Shown in pieces: positions 1 to 12,310 of a DNA stretch of 64,000 nt (position 1 is the stretch's first letter; each line of letters opens with the position of its first letter). Under the pieces are notes generated by a model. That model did not search any database, had not been told where the DNA came from, and saw nothing but the letters and a program-made list of their open reading frames with translations. The DNA comes from Isoetes taiwanensis (Eukaryota > Streptophyta > Lycopodiopsida > Isoetales > Isoetaceae): positions 15,017,688 to 15,081,687 of the forward strand of contig JAJEKV010000004.1 of the NCBI GenBank assembly GCA_021234155.1, read 5' to 3'. The translations under genes and the position numbers were made by a program.

Positions 1-1880
1 CTGCAGCAACACTCTGCATTCCTCCATTGTGTTTATCTTTAGTCATTAACCTGACATATCAACATATATGCAAATGAGAATTATTGGTCTTTGCAATATT
101 CTCGAAGCTTAGCAAAACTTAGTACATTAAACAATCAAGGACGGAAGAATCAGTATTTCCATTTCACTTAAATATAAACTTCTCATCAAACAAAATAGCT
201 GAAGCTTAAACTCAGCCTTGACAAATGACACCACCAGGCTATTTATCGTTATGGAATTGAAGCACAAAATAATGGTCAACCATTATTATGCTGCCCTTCA
301 AAAAAAAAAAAAACTTTTCATGTAACTATAACAAAGATCTAAACATAGAACTTGGATTTGTTAAATGCTCATTTTCAAAGCTATCCTTTATTTTATCTAT
401 CATTGAATATTTGATTTGCAAGAGATGGCTAGATTCAGTACAACTTTTTGCCGCAAGCCATAGATAACTCCACCGAAGAGCCCAAAAAGATCCCTTTTCA
501 ATTTGTTAAAAGCACAAGCATTGACAAAGCTATCAAATCCTCGCATTATGGGAAGGACCTTCTTCTTCGAACTCCCCAAGCTTTGAGCCACATTACTTTA
601 AGCTTCCATAGATATGACGCTTCAAATCCCACATATCACATCATATCTCCGTGAGTACGTATCCATGAGTACAAAGAAGTCATCTTTATGAACCGCAAAT
701 CTTGGCAAGAGAAAAGCTTCTGAGCAAGTATGCAATGTCGATAGCCACTCCAAAGTGATCCATTGAGGAGTTCTATTGAAAGAAACACGCTTGTGAAAGA
801 GGATTTAACAAAGTCATGTCATGGTATGCCAGGTTGAAGATCATCAAAGTTGACGCCATTTTACATAGAAAATCAATGGAGTCTTCGGAATAACATCCAA
901 TATCCAAATTCAAATCGAAGTTGAATTCCCGTGAATAGGGAGGAATCTACCATGGTCATCAAAGAATGTGATCAGCCACGATCTACGCAGCAATACTTTT
1001 GCAATGTGGGTAGTATGAGAGGCCCCTTGCTCGTATTAGGGCTAAACACGACTACCTGGTGAAATTCAATGTACCAAGAACATTGAGTAGTGCTTGAAAA
1101 TGTTAGGATATATGTCAATTGCCCCGACATTATATCTCCATACTTGTATTCATTTAACTGAGGTGATCCACCTGGCAAGACTCTCAAAAGCAAAATCCAT
1201 CCACAAGATAACAAATCTCCAATTTTTATTTGGCACAAGAAAGTTAGGGAGATGAGATGAGAAGAGTTTCTAACAAGGTCAGTCGACAAGTGATTTTCAA
1301 TGCCCACCTGAACTTTATATCCTGCATTTTGTTGAATAAATATCCGCATACTATATCCAGATTTTGTTGAAGAAAAGGTAAAAAAAAGGTAATGATATTT
1401 TCAGTAAACAGGTCGGCTTAAATCAGCGTTTTGATATTTCTGGGCTTTCAAGACCTGCAAATCCGAAGCCAAGTCTAGTTTTAGGTTCGTAGCCATCGCC
1501 CTGATTTGCCTGGCTGTACCCTATACTGAAAAGAATCATTCTTAAAGCCTTGGCAAAAGCCTGGATTTGAGGAAACAATTCACGTGGATTACTGTAATGC
1601 TTTAAATGCCTCAGACATTCACTTCCTTTAAAAAGATACTTCCTAGTTTGACATGTATGGTGCGTTATTTCTAGAATATAGATCAGAAGTAATGCACAAA
1701 CTGCTGACATTTTAAAGCGGCAAGCAGATCAATTGGTGCAGCTTGAAATGTTTTACAAAGAATAGCAGTTTTAAAGGAAGAGATACCAAGATGCTGGAAG
1801 GCATATAGTTGATAATATTTGTGAAATAGGGTTCACTTAGTTACATTCTTCCTTTATTTGCCTTTAGATATGAAAGGGAA
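1..1880. other. No confident gene; AT-rich spacer
   Basis: Short open frames occur on both strands (for example 448-654 plus and 972-1349 minus), but none shows a family motif I recognise. The stretch may include degenerate 5' exons of the kinesin-14 gene that begins to be recognisable near 1.89 kb, but I could not match them. A run of 13 A occurs at about 300-313. Nothing else stands out. Confidence 0.5.
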
Positions 1881-1887
1881 GATTAGA

Positions 1888-2700
1888 AAGTGTAATGCAC
1901 GCCGGAGGCCCCTGGTTGAGAAAGAAAGGTTGAAACCAGAAGATGGTTCTTACTGGGTCCAGATGAATTCACCTTGGAAGACCCTTGAAGGATGACAAGT
2001 CAAAACAGAAAGCACTTAGCTTCTGATCATGTATTTTGATGAAGAAGAAGCCAAGATGCTATAGCCTGAAAATACAAAGGCAGCATCTTTCTTCATATCT
2101 ACCGTATGCATATTTGTATATGTTCAACCGGGATCCGGAAAGACTTTCATACTCATCTATGGCACTGAAGAAAACCAGGCTTTACACCAAGAGCAACTAT
2201 GAACTTTAAAAGCGATCGAAATGCCTCTTTTCGTTGAAGAAAAGCAGTTGTTTTCGGTAATCTGTAAAGCTCATCATTAAGTTGTTTTACCCAGGCAAAT
2301 GATTCGAAATATGTTTTTTGGGTGGAACCATACTCTTACATGCGCTGAACTTTTACAGGATACTCTTAGTGGACTCTGTTTCTAAAGAATTTTAAAAGCG
2401 CAGAAGCTTGAAATCAGAAGCTTGAAATCGAAGATTCTGGGATAAAAATAGTCCATTTTATCCGCATTACTACTTGTTCCTTCCAATAGTTTAGACGCAG
2501 CTAATTACAGGACATAGTAGGAAAATGCAACTCTTGTGCCAGTGATTACAAGTACGAATTTAGAAACAATAGTAGTGACTGAGTTGAAAGCGCATACATC
2601 TGGGGACCCAAATGAATGCAGAAAGTTCTCGCCACATTTGATACTATCTGTTATAATCGAGAGTACAAACATGCAACCAAATTCATTGGGAAAAGGCAAA
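1888..2700 (+). pseudogene. Kinesin-14 motor exons, KCBP-type (degenerate)
   Basis: This is part of the motor domain of a kinesin-like calmodulin-binding protein, a minus-end-directed microtubule motor. Three pieces are readable. Near 1890-1995 an RPLVEKE motif is followed, one frame away, by DEFTLEDP and KDDKSKQK. At 2104-2202, VCIFVYVQPGSGKTF carries the P-loop GSGKT followed by YGTEEN. At 2521-2700, ENATLVPVITSTNLE is followed by HLILSVIIESTNMQ and GKGK, and it ends exactly at a consensus GTAAGA donor at 2701, the place where KCBP genes continue into the DLAGSER region. The canonical AYGQTGSGKT is altered to VYVQPGSGKT. Frameshifts lie between the pieces, a stop ends the P-loop piece, and no DLAGSE exon was found downstream. 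It is therefore a remnant, or a gene with consensus errors. The motif order makes the KCBP family assignment strong; function is doubtful. Confidence 0.82.
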
Positions 2701-4080
2701 GTAAGATTGAAATTTGGAATCTGCATGAAGAAGACACATTTCTGCACTCTGTAGATTGGCTTTGGTTTGGAGTTAATAAGAATCCCATCAATTGCAGCTG
2801 AGTTTTGTGGACTTGGCTGGAAGCTCCTGAAAGAATAAAACAATTAAAGGAGGCCCAAAGTATAAATAAGTCCTTATCTGCACTTAGACTATTAGTTCAC
2901 TGGCCATAGAGAGCAGCACATACCTTACTGAAATCACAAGCTTACTCATGCTTATGAGTGATTCTTGAGGAAATGTAAAAACGCTTCATGTTTGTCAACA
3001 TATCTCCCTGCTTGGATGAGACTCACAACTCTCTCTGGTATGGTGTTCTTTGTTTCTCTTAGTATGAATCTAGTGTTAGGTATAATAGAATAAAATATTG
3101 CACGATGCTAAGATATTCTGCATTTTCGAACTTGGCAGCTATGCAACTCGGTTAGGCTAATTAGAAAATGACCCAAAGAATATAATGCCAAAAAGAGTCG
3201 GTTTGTTTTAGAAAAATTAGTTGGTTATTGAAGCTGAAATAAGCAGGTAGAAAGGCAGATGACTATCGCATCTTGGAAGAAGTAAAGGATGAGAAATTTT
3301 CAAAGAAAATCTGAGTCGTGATGGCCAGTTACTCTTATGATATTCTTTTTCCTCATCTATGTTCATACATGTGAGGTACTTCAAGTCAAATTCATGTAGG
3401 CTCTGAAATGAGCTCCTATTGGCTATGGTGATGAGTGGGGGCCAACCACTTGCAGGTGATCTAAAACAGGTTCGTTTTTCTTTGGAGCAGCTCCAGCTTA
3501 CTGGAGCTGACCGTGGTGGCAAACTCCTATTTTGTATGAAGGAGCTTCAGCATACCATCAATGAAGTTCCCAGGGAGCGTTGTGCCAACATAGAAGTGGA
3601 ACTATTATAAATTATTCATTGATTGACAGCACCTAGCTTTGTGCTTGTTGGTCCATGAACTTTGGCACAAGGCATGTGTGAGTAGAAATACAGTAATTAC
3701 AGGGATGACATTCCTGGTCTCTTGTGTGAGTGCTAGCACATGATGCCATGATATATTGTATATTTTAAAGCAAGATCATAGCAGAAATGTGAGAGTTTGA
3801 ATACAAATATTGAATAAAAACAGAGCCGGGTTATTTACTGGTACCTAATCCTGGCTGTGTATTTTCTAAGGATTTTCATAGGGTCTCTACGCTCTCTAGT
3901 AAATGATTACGCTCTTTAAAGCTCTTTATAATTTTTACAATGAAACAAAGCAACAGCCTGATTTCCCAAGATTTAGTCAAGCAGCAAAGAAAGCATTTTA
4001 ATGGTCCTGAAAAGGGATGGGACAAACACAACGGGGTATAATAGGGCACAATAATGTGGATTTATCTGGCAAGAATAATT
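2701..4080. other. No confident gene downstream of the kinesin exons
   Basis: A 63-codon plus-strand frame at 3419-3610 looks protein-like (it contains GGQPLAGDLKQVRFSLEQLQ) but matches no family I can name, and I could not place it in the kinesin. The rest is AT-rich spacer. Confidence 0.4.
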
Positions 4081-4470
4081 GGAATAGGAATTGGCTAAAC
4101 ACGACTAGAAGGGTAATTCAACATGTTATCACGTCATGGGCGGCTAACTATGAAACAATAACAAGGGGTGATTGATTTTGAGGCATTTATTATTTATCTT
4201 TTGGGTTTATTGAATTTTCATTATTCCCATAAGCTACTTACTTTGCATAAAAATTGTTAAAATTCCGTCCGTCGTCATCATCTATAGATAGTTCATTCTT
4301 GGCAATTTTGTACAATATTTTTTATGGGAAAAGAAGGGCAACACGAAAATGGCACTGGTACCAATGTAACATAGTCCCTTTATTGCTTTGTTTGGTATGT
4401 ACATTCCTTGGCCCTACCATGTACTTCAAGAAATAATATAACACAATAAATGGTCACATTTTTGTTTGTT
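4081..4470 (+). repeat. Direct repeat copy 1 (LTR/TRIM-like pair)
   Basis: This segment of about 390 bp recurs in direct orientation at about 5076-5460. Both copies run from GGCTAAACACGACTAGAAGG through TCCGTCCGTCGTCATCATC to ACACAATAAATGGTC, with small indels. Two direct repeats about 995 bp apart with an unrelated interior would fit a terminal-repeat retrotransposon in miniature. I see no clear TG..CA ends and no tRNA primer-binding site after copy 1, so a segmental duplication is an alternative. Confidence 0.6.
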
Positions 4471-5075
4471 TTTCGCACGTTTGCCTGGCAAGTGGACATT
4501 TGAAACAATTCTAGAGGTCACATTCTTTGCCAGGTGAGACTTTTGTGCAGGTGGCTGCTTGTTTTCGCCGTTTGATTTCATCTACGGCTTCAGAATTCAT
4601 GGAAATTCAAGTCACAAGCTGATTATGTAATGATATCTTCATGGAAGTGGTCCCGGCCTTAAAAGTAATGAGGAGCATTCTTAACTCTGTTTGAACGAAA
4701 TGGCATTGCTCGACTAATCTCCTCCCTAATTTGCCATTGCATCGACTCACGGTGTGTATCTATTGTTTATCATTTTATTCCTTCCATCACATTGACGATA
4801 GGGTAGATTTTGTTCCGGTTTCATCCTCGTGTGGGTGACGTTATCCTCGAAGAACAAATCCTTACCTCGATATTTTAGTCGATATCTGAAAAATGGTAAA
4901 CTACTTCTTTGTTTACTTCCTCAACCCGCGGATTTAGCGGTGGATATACATATTTTGTTCGTATTTTTTTTCTTATTTCTGATGAATGGTAAGGGCCCTT
5001 GGAAGTTTGAATTGATGTCATTTCTTTTGCTATCTTAGTACCCCAGTTGTATGGAACATACGACATACAGTTGTT
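4471..5075. other. Interior between the two direct repeats
   Basis: About 600 bp of unique sequence separates the repeat copies. It has short frames only (4829-5038 plus, 4875-5114 minus) without recognisable domains. If the flanking repeats are LTRs, this is a non-coding interior as in TRIM elements. Confidence 0.4.
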
Positions 5076-5460
5076 GGAATAGAATTGGCTAAACACGACT
5101 AGAAGGTAATTCAATATGTTATCACGTCATGGAACTGGCTAACTATGAAATAACAAGGGAAGTGATTGGATTTGGCGCATTTATGATTTATCTTTGGGTT
5201 TGTTGAATCTCGTATTATTCCCACTAATTACCACTTTAAAAACATTAAAATCCGTCCGTCGTCATCATCATCTATAGATAGTTCATTCTTGGCAATTTTG
5301 TACAATATTTTTATGGGAAAAGAAGGGCAACACGAAAAAAATGCACTGGTACCAATGTAACATAGCCCTTTATTGCTTTGTTTGGTGTGTACATTCCTTT
5401 GGCCCTACATATGTACTTCACAATAATATAACACAATAAATGGTCCATTTTTTTTTGTTT
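5076..5460 (+). repeat. Direct repeat copy 2 (LTR/TRIM-like pair)
   Basis: Second copy of the repeat at 4081-4470, in the same orientation, with the same internal landmarks (AACACGACTAGAAGG, GATAGTTCATTCTTGGCAAT, ACACAATAAATGG). The differences are mainly 1-4 base indels and a few substitutions. Confidence 0.6.
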
Positions 5461-7420
5461 TTACTTCTTTTGACAATTAACGATCACTACAATCCTTTCC
5501 AGAGTGCGTTCGAGATGCATATCCAAAGGCAAGATAAAGCGGCGGGAAACATTGGCTGTTAATTTGGAGCAAACACATATCACATCAACATATCTAACTA
5601 CAAAGGATATCATTGCGCATCAATTTTTCTAACTACAAGGATATCGTTGTGGAAAATGCAGCTTGCCAATATGTGTATGCATGCAAGCACTATGATAGGG
5701 GATATGTACATATTAAAGAAAACACTATAATAGGGGGGATGTTATAGAGTTGCAGATGGCAAGGAAGTTTGTTCATGTTTGAGAATGTAACAAAGCATTT
5801 GTGCATTCTAATTTGTAAATACTTTAGCTTACTAAATGAATGTAGCCTTATAAGGCATTGGGGATGGACCTAATAATGAAACCTTTATTATCTTTGGGAA
5901 ATGTGGCCTTATATGCCTTTGATGAATGGGCCTTTAGTAGATTTAGGGGCATGGAAGATTGGTCTATGTTTGTTTTTTTTTTGTTAAGATATATATGGTG
6001 GGATGACCATCGATACACCTCTATGCATGCCACAAGTTTTTTGCCTTGATTTAAATGTATGCTCGATGAAAAGCCCACAGAATGCTCGACAATTTTTTCA
6101 AATAAAATAATATTGGAACAAATAATATATTATTGCGGTATTGTTGCATTGTACATGACATTGATATAAGAAACTTTATTACAAATTACAAAGAACATCA
6201 TCAAAAACATGTAATTTCTAAAAAAGTAATCAAACGTGCTTTTGACTAGTTATTATTATTAATAATGATCCCTTACTCGCATCCCTTTCTCACACTTTTA
6301 ACCTTGATCAATCACATTTTTGCTTATGCGGCAATCTCAACCATGAGCGCAAAAGAAGACACCTAGAAATGCATTTCTATTAATAGAGCAGTGAGGCAGT
6401 CTTGCTAGTAGCGCCCTTTTAGAGAGCTCGCCCATGCTAAGTCCGTGGGTCTTCATGGGCACAAGGGACATTAATGTATTCTATTCTATTCTATTACGAA
6501 CTCCATCAAACTCATCTATCCGAGCTTTTGAGCAATACATCTTCCTTACATCAATGATATCTAATTTAAAAGCAGATTTAGGTGGCATTAATGTGAAACC
6601 TCGATAATCCTCTCGCACCATTTCAACCAATTTCCTTGCATCCAACTCGGTGAATCACGAGAATAGTTCTAATTGCTAACTATCATAGTGTTCATAATAT
6701 ATCAACCGCCATCCATTAAGTGCTCCACCATAACTAATTGTAATCCATATTAATTCTCGAGATCAAACACCTTACAAGTAATTCAATTATTATAATAAAT
6801 AGTCGATAGTATCTTTTATGTCATAAGTTAAAGAAAAAAAGTAAAAAGTAAAAAATAATACGTAAAAAGTAAAAAGTAAAAGAGAGCTCCATTATTCATT
6901 TGTAATATATAGCCTCTTAAACTTACCCACAAAGACATTAAATCTCACTTGATTTGTAGGTTTAAAAAACATGATATTTATGGGTTTTGTTCATGATTGG
7001 AGATATTCATTTTGCAAAGGTCGATATGGAGTCCTAGAATGGTATGTACCTCATAGGCGATGGGCTTATGTCAATGGGGATGGGCTGGCGTCAGTGTCAG
7101 ATGGGCGATGCGGTAAGTATACACGCTCATACACTCATTCAAGCACAATTTCATTATATGGACTTTCCCTAGAGTCCATATGCCTCGAAAATGAACTTTG
7201 GTTTTTTTTAGAATATAGGGTTTTTTTTATTAGAATGATGCAAAATTTTGGGAATCGTGCGGGGTAGGTGAGATGGCGGCGTTGTGTATTTCAAAGCTTA
7301 GTCCTCTCCATGAATTCTTGGAAGCTCAAAGACTTATTTCCCCCTCTTCTACCTCATGTGGAGCCGACTTCTCGATTTGTCAAGACTCTCATAGCCCTTG
7401 ATTACACCACGGCCAATAAA
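5461..7420. other. Spacer without a recognised gene; GTAAAAA simple repeat near 6835-6885
   Basis: No supported gene. Short frames (5848-6078 minus, 6971-7267 and 7268-7582 plus) lack known motifs. A pure-looking GTAAAAA/AGTAAAA repeat lies at about 6835-6885, and a short TATTC(TATTC)n run lies at about 6477-6495. Confidence 0.4.
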
Positions 7421-7424
7421 AGTT

Positions 7425-7715
7425 CGGTTAGAACAAAAGATTATGTCCCAAGGGCCAAACTGCTGGGTATGGCAAAAGTTTTCCCCAGGGCCAAAGCCCG
7501 AAGCGCCCAATTTGCCCTAGATAGTGTTACCTTGCTTACCTTTGGGCGACCCAAGAGCCAAATTTGGAGCCCATTTGTATGAATACTATGCTTAATTATT
7601 ATGTCTACATTAAAGTCCTCACGAACAAACTTTCTAAGAACCAAAAGAACATAGAAAATGGAATTCCAATGCAAAAGTTATGCCAAAGTTCTATTACGCC
7701 ACCCCGGAACCCTTA
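7425..7715 (-). repeat. Inverted unit(s) of the ~181-bp satellite
   Basis: Read on the minus strand, this piece carries the same landmarks as the array to its right: GGCATAACTTTTGCAT, a CCGGGGTGGCG-like joint, and the TATTCAT and TTGGGTCGCCC regions. It lies head to head with the plus-oriented units, and the switch point is around 7705-7725, where ACCCTTAAATGGTTCGGGTT spans the joint. Confidence 0.65.
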
Positions 7716-7724
7716 AATGGTTCG

Positions 7725-8905
7725 GGTTGGCGAATAATTTATTTACCATAGCGTTTGCATCCAGGACTCCATTCTTGACGTTCTTTAACTCGTTGGAAAA
7801 CTTGTCGAGCTTTGATAAAAATATCTAATCGGGCATAATGTTTATGCAAATAGTCCCCAAATTTGGCTCAAATTAATGACGGCCCAATTTAAAAAACTTC
7901 AAAATTGTGGAATAGATTTTTTGGCATAACTTTTGCATCCGGACTCAATTTTGGCATTTTTTTATCTCGTTGGAAAGCTTCTTTGGCAGCTTTGATAAGT
8001 CTTAATGGAACATACTATTTATAGAAGTGGGCTCATAAATTTGACTCAAATTGGGCGGGCGCCCAATTTAAGGGGATGCAGGTGGCAGAATAGATTTTTT
8101 GGCATAACTTTTGCATCCAGACTCAGATTTTGGCATTTTATTTAGATTTGAAGCTTCTTCAAAGGGCTTTGATAGAGGCACTAATGGAAGCATACTATTT
8201 ATAGAGATGGGCTCGTAAATTGGAGGCTCAAATTGGGCGGGCATAATTTAAGGGGATTACAGGGGTGGCGAGAATAGATTTTTGGCATAACTTTTGCATC
8301 AGGACTCCAATTTTGGCATTTTTATCTCGTTGGAAAGCTTCTTGAGAGGAGCTTTGATAGAGACACTAATGAAGCATACTATTTATAGAGATGGGCTCGT
8401 AAATTGGGCTCAAATTGGGCGGGCAATTTAATTTAAGAAGGTCCGGGGTGGCAGAATAGATTTTTTGGCATAACTTTTGCCTCAGGACTCAAGATTTTGG
8501 TATTTTTATCTCGTTGGAAAGCTTGTTCGGGAGGGCTTTGATAGAGCACTAATGAAGCATACTATTTATAGAGATGGGCTCGTAAATTGGGCTCAAATTG
8601 GTGAGCCCAATTTAAGGGGATTCGGGGATTGGCGGAATAGATTTTTTGGCATAACTTTTGCCTCAGGACTTTGATTTTGGCATTTTTTTATCTATTTGGA
8701 AAGCTTGTTTGGAGAAATTTGATAGAACACTAATGAAGCATACTATTTATAGAGATGGGCTCATAAATTGGGCTCAAATTGGTAACTTTGCCTCCAATTT
8801 TGGAGGGCCGAGGAGGCAAAAATACTTTTTGATATAATTTATGCATCAGGACTCGATTTTGGAATTTTTTGATCTTGTTGGAAAGCTTGTTCTTTGCTAG
8901 TGGGC
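7725..8905 (+). repeat. Tandem satellite, ~181-bp units, about 6-7 copies
   Basis: Successive units carry the anchor TTGGCATAACTTTTGCAT at about 7921, 8099, 8283, 8465, 8646 and, degenerate, 7745 and 8829, giving periods of about 178-184 bp. Each unit also contains ATCTCGTTGGAAAGCTT, AAGCATACTATTTATAGA and GGGCTCAAATTGG. This is nucleosome-repeat length, as in many plant satellites. Copies differ mostly by short indels at a joint that reads variously GGATGCAGGTGGCAG, TCCGGGGTGGCAG and ATTCGGGGATTGGCG. No protein is implied; the open frames across it are by-products of the repeat. Confidence 0.85.
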
Positions 8906-11900
8906 AACATGCATGTGCTATAGCAAGATAAAGAGAAAAAAAGGACATGTATTCCCACCAAAAGCAAGAAAAGGAAAGGGTCATCCATGTCAAAAAGTAA
9001 AAGGAACAACATTTGATGTGCGTATATAAAGCATGTAAGGAGGACAAAACTATATAAAAAGAATAAAAGCAATAAAAAATGAAATGCACTAACCTTTCAC
9101 GGTCTTGGACATGCAAAAATGCTTCAAAAAGTCTTCTAAAAGATGGGCACCTTCCTGGACGAGCACACCCAATGGAGGAGGAAGAAAACAACCACCTTGC
9201 AGCTCTAAAATGATGTCCTAATATTTGAAAAGCACATGGATAAAGGTTGCATGGAGGATGGCACGTGGCATCATAAGGAAAGATCATGGGGATATTTGGT
9301 GGGCCCATAATGCGTCACAAAATAAACCCCCTTTTTTATGACTATTTAAAATTTAAAATAAAGTTGCCACGTGTGTGGTTATTGAAATTCAAAATTCAAA
9401 TTTGAATTTCCCCCCCTCGACTTAATATTGCCAAAACCTCTTACTACCCATTCTATATTCTCGACATCTTGCCATCCATCTTTGGCGCTCTTGACTAGCC
9501 GTTTTGCCACCACAAGGTAGATTTTGTCTTTTTATTCGCACATAGCATATACTAGTGTAATGCACTACTACTTTTGTAGTTGTAATCTTATTGCTATTCT
9601 AGAGTAGTTTTTATTGTAATTTAAATGTTTAATCGTGCGCTGATCTCCTTTGGTTAATGCTCTTAGCTAAGAGTTGCATTATGCATTGCGACACTCATGA
9701 TGAGATGATGAGACACATCTTAGGCTTCAAGAAGAGGTTCGAGCTTTTATCTGAAATCACATAGCTAGTTGTGGTAGGGTTTGAATTAAGGATGTGTGGC
9801 CGGCATCTTTGAAGACCAAATCTAGATTACCTTGAAATGGGATGCGCCCAATTTATGCACATATAAAGCCTTTGAATCTTATGCCTTTGAAATAGGCTGG
9901 GCGGCCAATTTGAGCCCAAATAAAGGCGAGCTCAATTTTGTATACCCAAATTGGGCGGCCCAATTATAGGGCAAAAAAAAAAAAAAAAAAAAAAATTTAG
10001 CCCATAAATTGGGGCGACCTTAGTTGGCCCAAAATTGGTTGTCTACCCAATTTGGGCTCATTAATGTGAGTCAATTTTTCTCTCTCTTTTTTTTAAAGAC
10101 ATTTTCACCAAGTTTTGATATGATTTTTCATGTGTATTGTGCTTGAAATGAAGGCGGCTAGCAATTTGTAATGATATATCTTTTAAGTAGTATGTGACCC
10201 GGTTTCTAGGATTGAAGATCCATAGCAGAAGGGTTCCCTTTTACATTCAAAAGGTGGGCGTCCCCCGTTGCCAAAGGGTTTGTTGCCCATGGAGGGTGCG
10301 AGATGACTCTGGGGAGCCCTAAAGACTCTGGAACCATGATGTTGTGCATCATTGACATTGAGCCGGCACCTTGAACTCTAAAAGAAAAAAGGTGGAAGAT
10401 GTAATGGGGCAACACCATTAACTAGGTATACCTTGAATAATTAGAATGTGACATCTGGCGCATGGCATCACAATATCTTCGAATAGTCTCGTATTTTCTT
10501 ACGAGGCCGGGATGTTCTGATCTCGACCAATTTCTAGGATTGAACACTATTGGATTGAACCCAAGGGGTTCTATCCGCCTAGCAATCTCAACTTTCATTT
10601 TTGGACTATTTCATTATATATGGACTACTATAATGCCAAAAGCGTATGTGTCATCCCGGACCTCGACTCTGCCGCTTTTCGATAAGAATGCACTTTCAAA
10701 AGCCGAAGTTGGCACTATCTATTCTCGATTATCTTTGGTGGACTCGTTGTAGGTACTTGAAGGTCCATTTGATCGAGCCATCCATGAAGGTCTTACAATG
10801 AAATTTCTCTTGCAAGTGGACGATTTATTTATACAAAAACGAAATAGGTATGTGATTTCATATCTTTATCTTTCAATAAACATGTGCACATCTCATGATG
10901 ATGAGGGTTGATAGGGCATATTGGGCCTCTAGTTTTGGAGCTTGAGAATGGCCCATCATGTACCACAAGCGTCAAGCCATCACCGCGAAGGAACGTTGCT
11001 CATGGGCGAGGATAAACCTATACCGGAATTCAATCCATTCAAAGATAAAGAGCTTACGTTTATAGTGGCACGTCTGATGATAACTTGTTTTTGACATGGG
11101 CGGGGTATGCTCTTTGAAGAACCCTAAATGGATGATAAGAAAAAGAACTACGAGACTATACAAGCGACTTGTTGGGGAGCACGTCACCTGAGGAACCTGG
11201 TGTACCCATCCAATTATATCAATTGTTCGAAGACGAGATGGAGGCTAATGATTGCTGGTGACCGCACATTGAGATAGAGACTCAATTATGCTTAGGCTTC
11301 TTCAATAAGAAGAAGCTATCCAACAACTTGTCAAGGTTCTAGTGCTTGTTGTTGAAGCATATGCATCACTCACTATTGTTAGTGTATGAAAATCCATCGA
11401 AACAAGTTCTCCAAAAAAAGGTCCACAAATTCAGGTATTGTCCAAAAATAATGAAATTGTGCTTATTCATTCAATCCTAGATATTGTAAATCTGCAGTTA
11501 CATGTAGGTTATTTAGACCAGAATCAAGTGACCCCGGGTGAGAGAAAATGTTTTGGCCATCGAGATATGAATATCTCGAATTATCTCTAAACAATCACTG
11601 AAAAAATGAAATAAGGTATTAGGTTGAAACAAGGGGTACCCAGCTAGCGCTCACGAGGTTAGAGGTCCTTGAAAGAAATCGTTAATTCATGAAACCCACG
11701 TGGAAATATGGGAAAAAAGAACTCGAAAAGTCCGCTTCCTAAATTCAAAACACTGAGCCGCTAGAACGATCCAGTATTTAATTTAATTTAATTTAAGGGG
11801 ATGAGGATAGCGGTTAACCTAATTCCTAGTTAATTCAATTCAATTTAAATCTTAACAAATAAATTGCTAGAAAATAATATTAATTAATGTTAAAATGTTA

Positions 11901-12310
11901 GGTAACTTGAATTCGTAAATATCTAAATTACTAAAAAGATAAGGTGGCGTGGTAAATTCGGTGGACGGCGAGAATATATGAATAATAATTGATAATCTCG
12001 GCGGGAATTAACGCCACAATTGGCCGGAAAATCATTACAAGAGCCAGACACGAGTAATAAGGAAATAATTATGGTTATAGAGCTAGGAGGTCGTGAAATG
12101 CAGTGTCGAGCAACAGCGTGAGACAGTGGAGGATACGCGATATCTAAAAAATAAGGAGGGCAGATAAGACAAGACCGACAATTAAGACAAAGTGCTGAAT
12201 AAAAGAAGCGGGAATTTAGACCCGTTCGTAACCCTAAAGGTTATAACAAGAAGAAGGTGAAGAGCAAAGCTCCATACCGAAAGTGATCAAAGCGCTACAG
12301 CTTTAATTCC
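8906..12310. other. Spacer with poly(A) tract and TTGGGC-rich inverted motifs; no supported gene
   Basis: A 192-codon minus frame (8730-9308) has no recognisable family and starts inside the satellite edge. From about 9840 to 10075 the sequence repeats AATTGGGC and its complement GCCCAATT around a poly(A) run of about 25 (about 9966-9995), sharing the GGGC-AATT vocabulary of the nearby satellite. The frame at 10462-10752 plus is unassigned. A short ATTTA/TTTAA repeat occurs at about 11775-11800. Confidence 0.4.

Noticed and set aside
2601-2801. Separate small gene in the frame starting at 2616
   Set aside because: It overlaps the kinesin exon in another frame; the kinesin motifs and the GTAAGA donor explain the region.
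8477-8674. Protein-coding frame in the satellite
   Set aside because: The same frame recurs with the 181-bp unit and shifts with unit indels; a by-product of the repeat.
8730-9308. 192-codon minus frame
   Set aside because: It begins at the satellite edge, has no recognisable domain or splice context, and its Phe/Cys-rich composition reflects AT-rich DNA.
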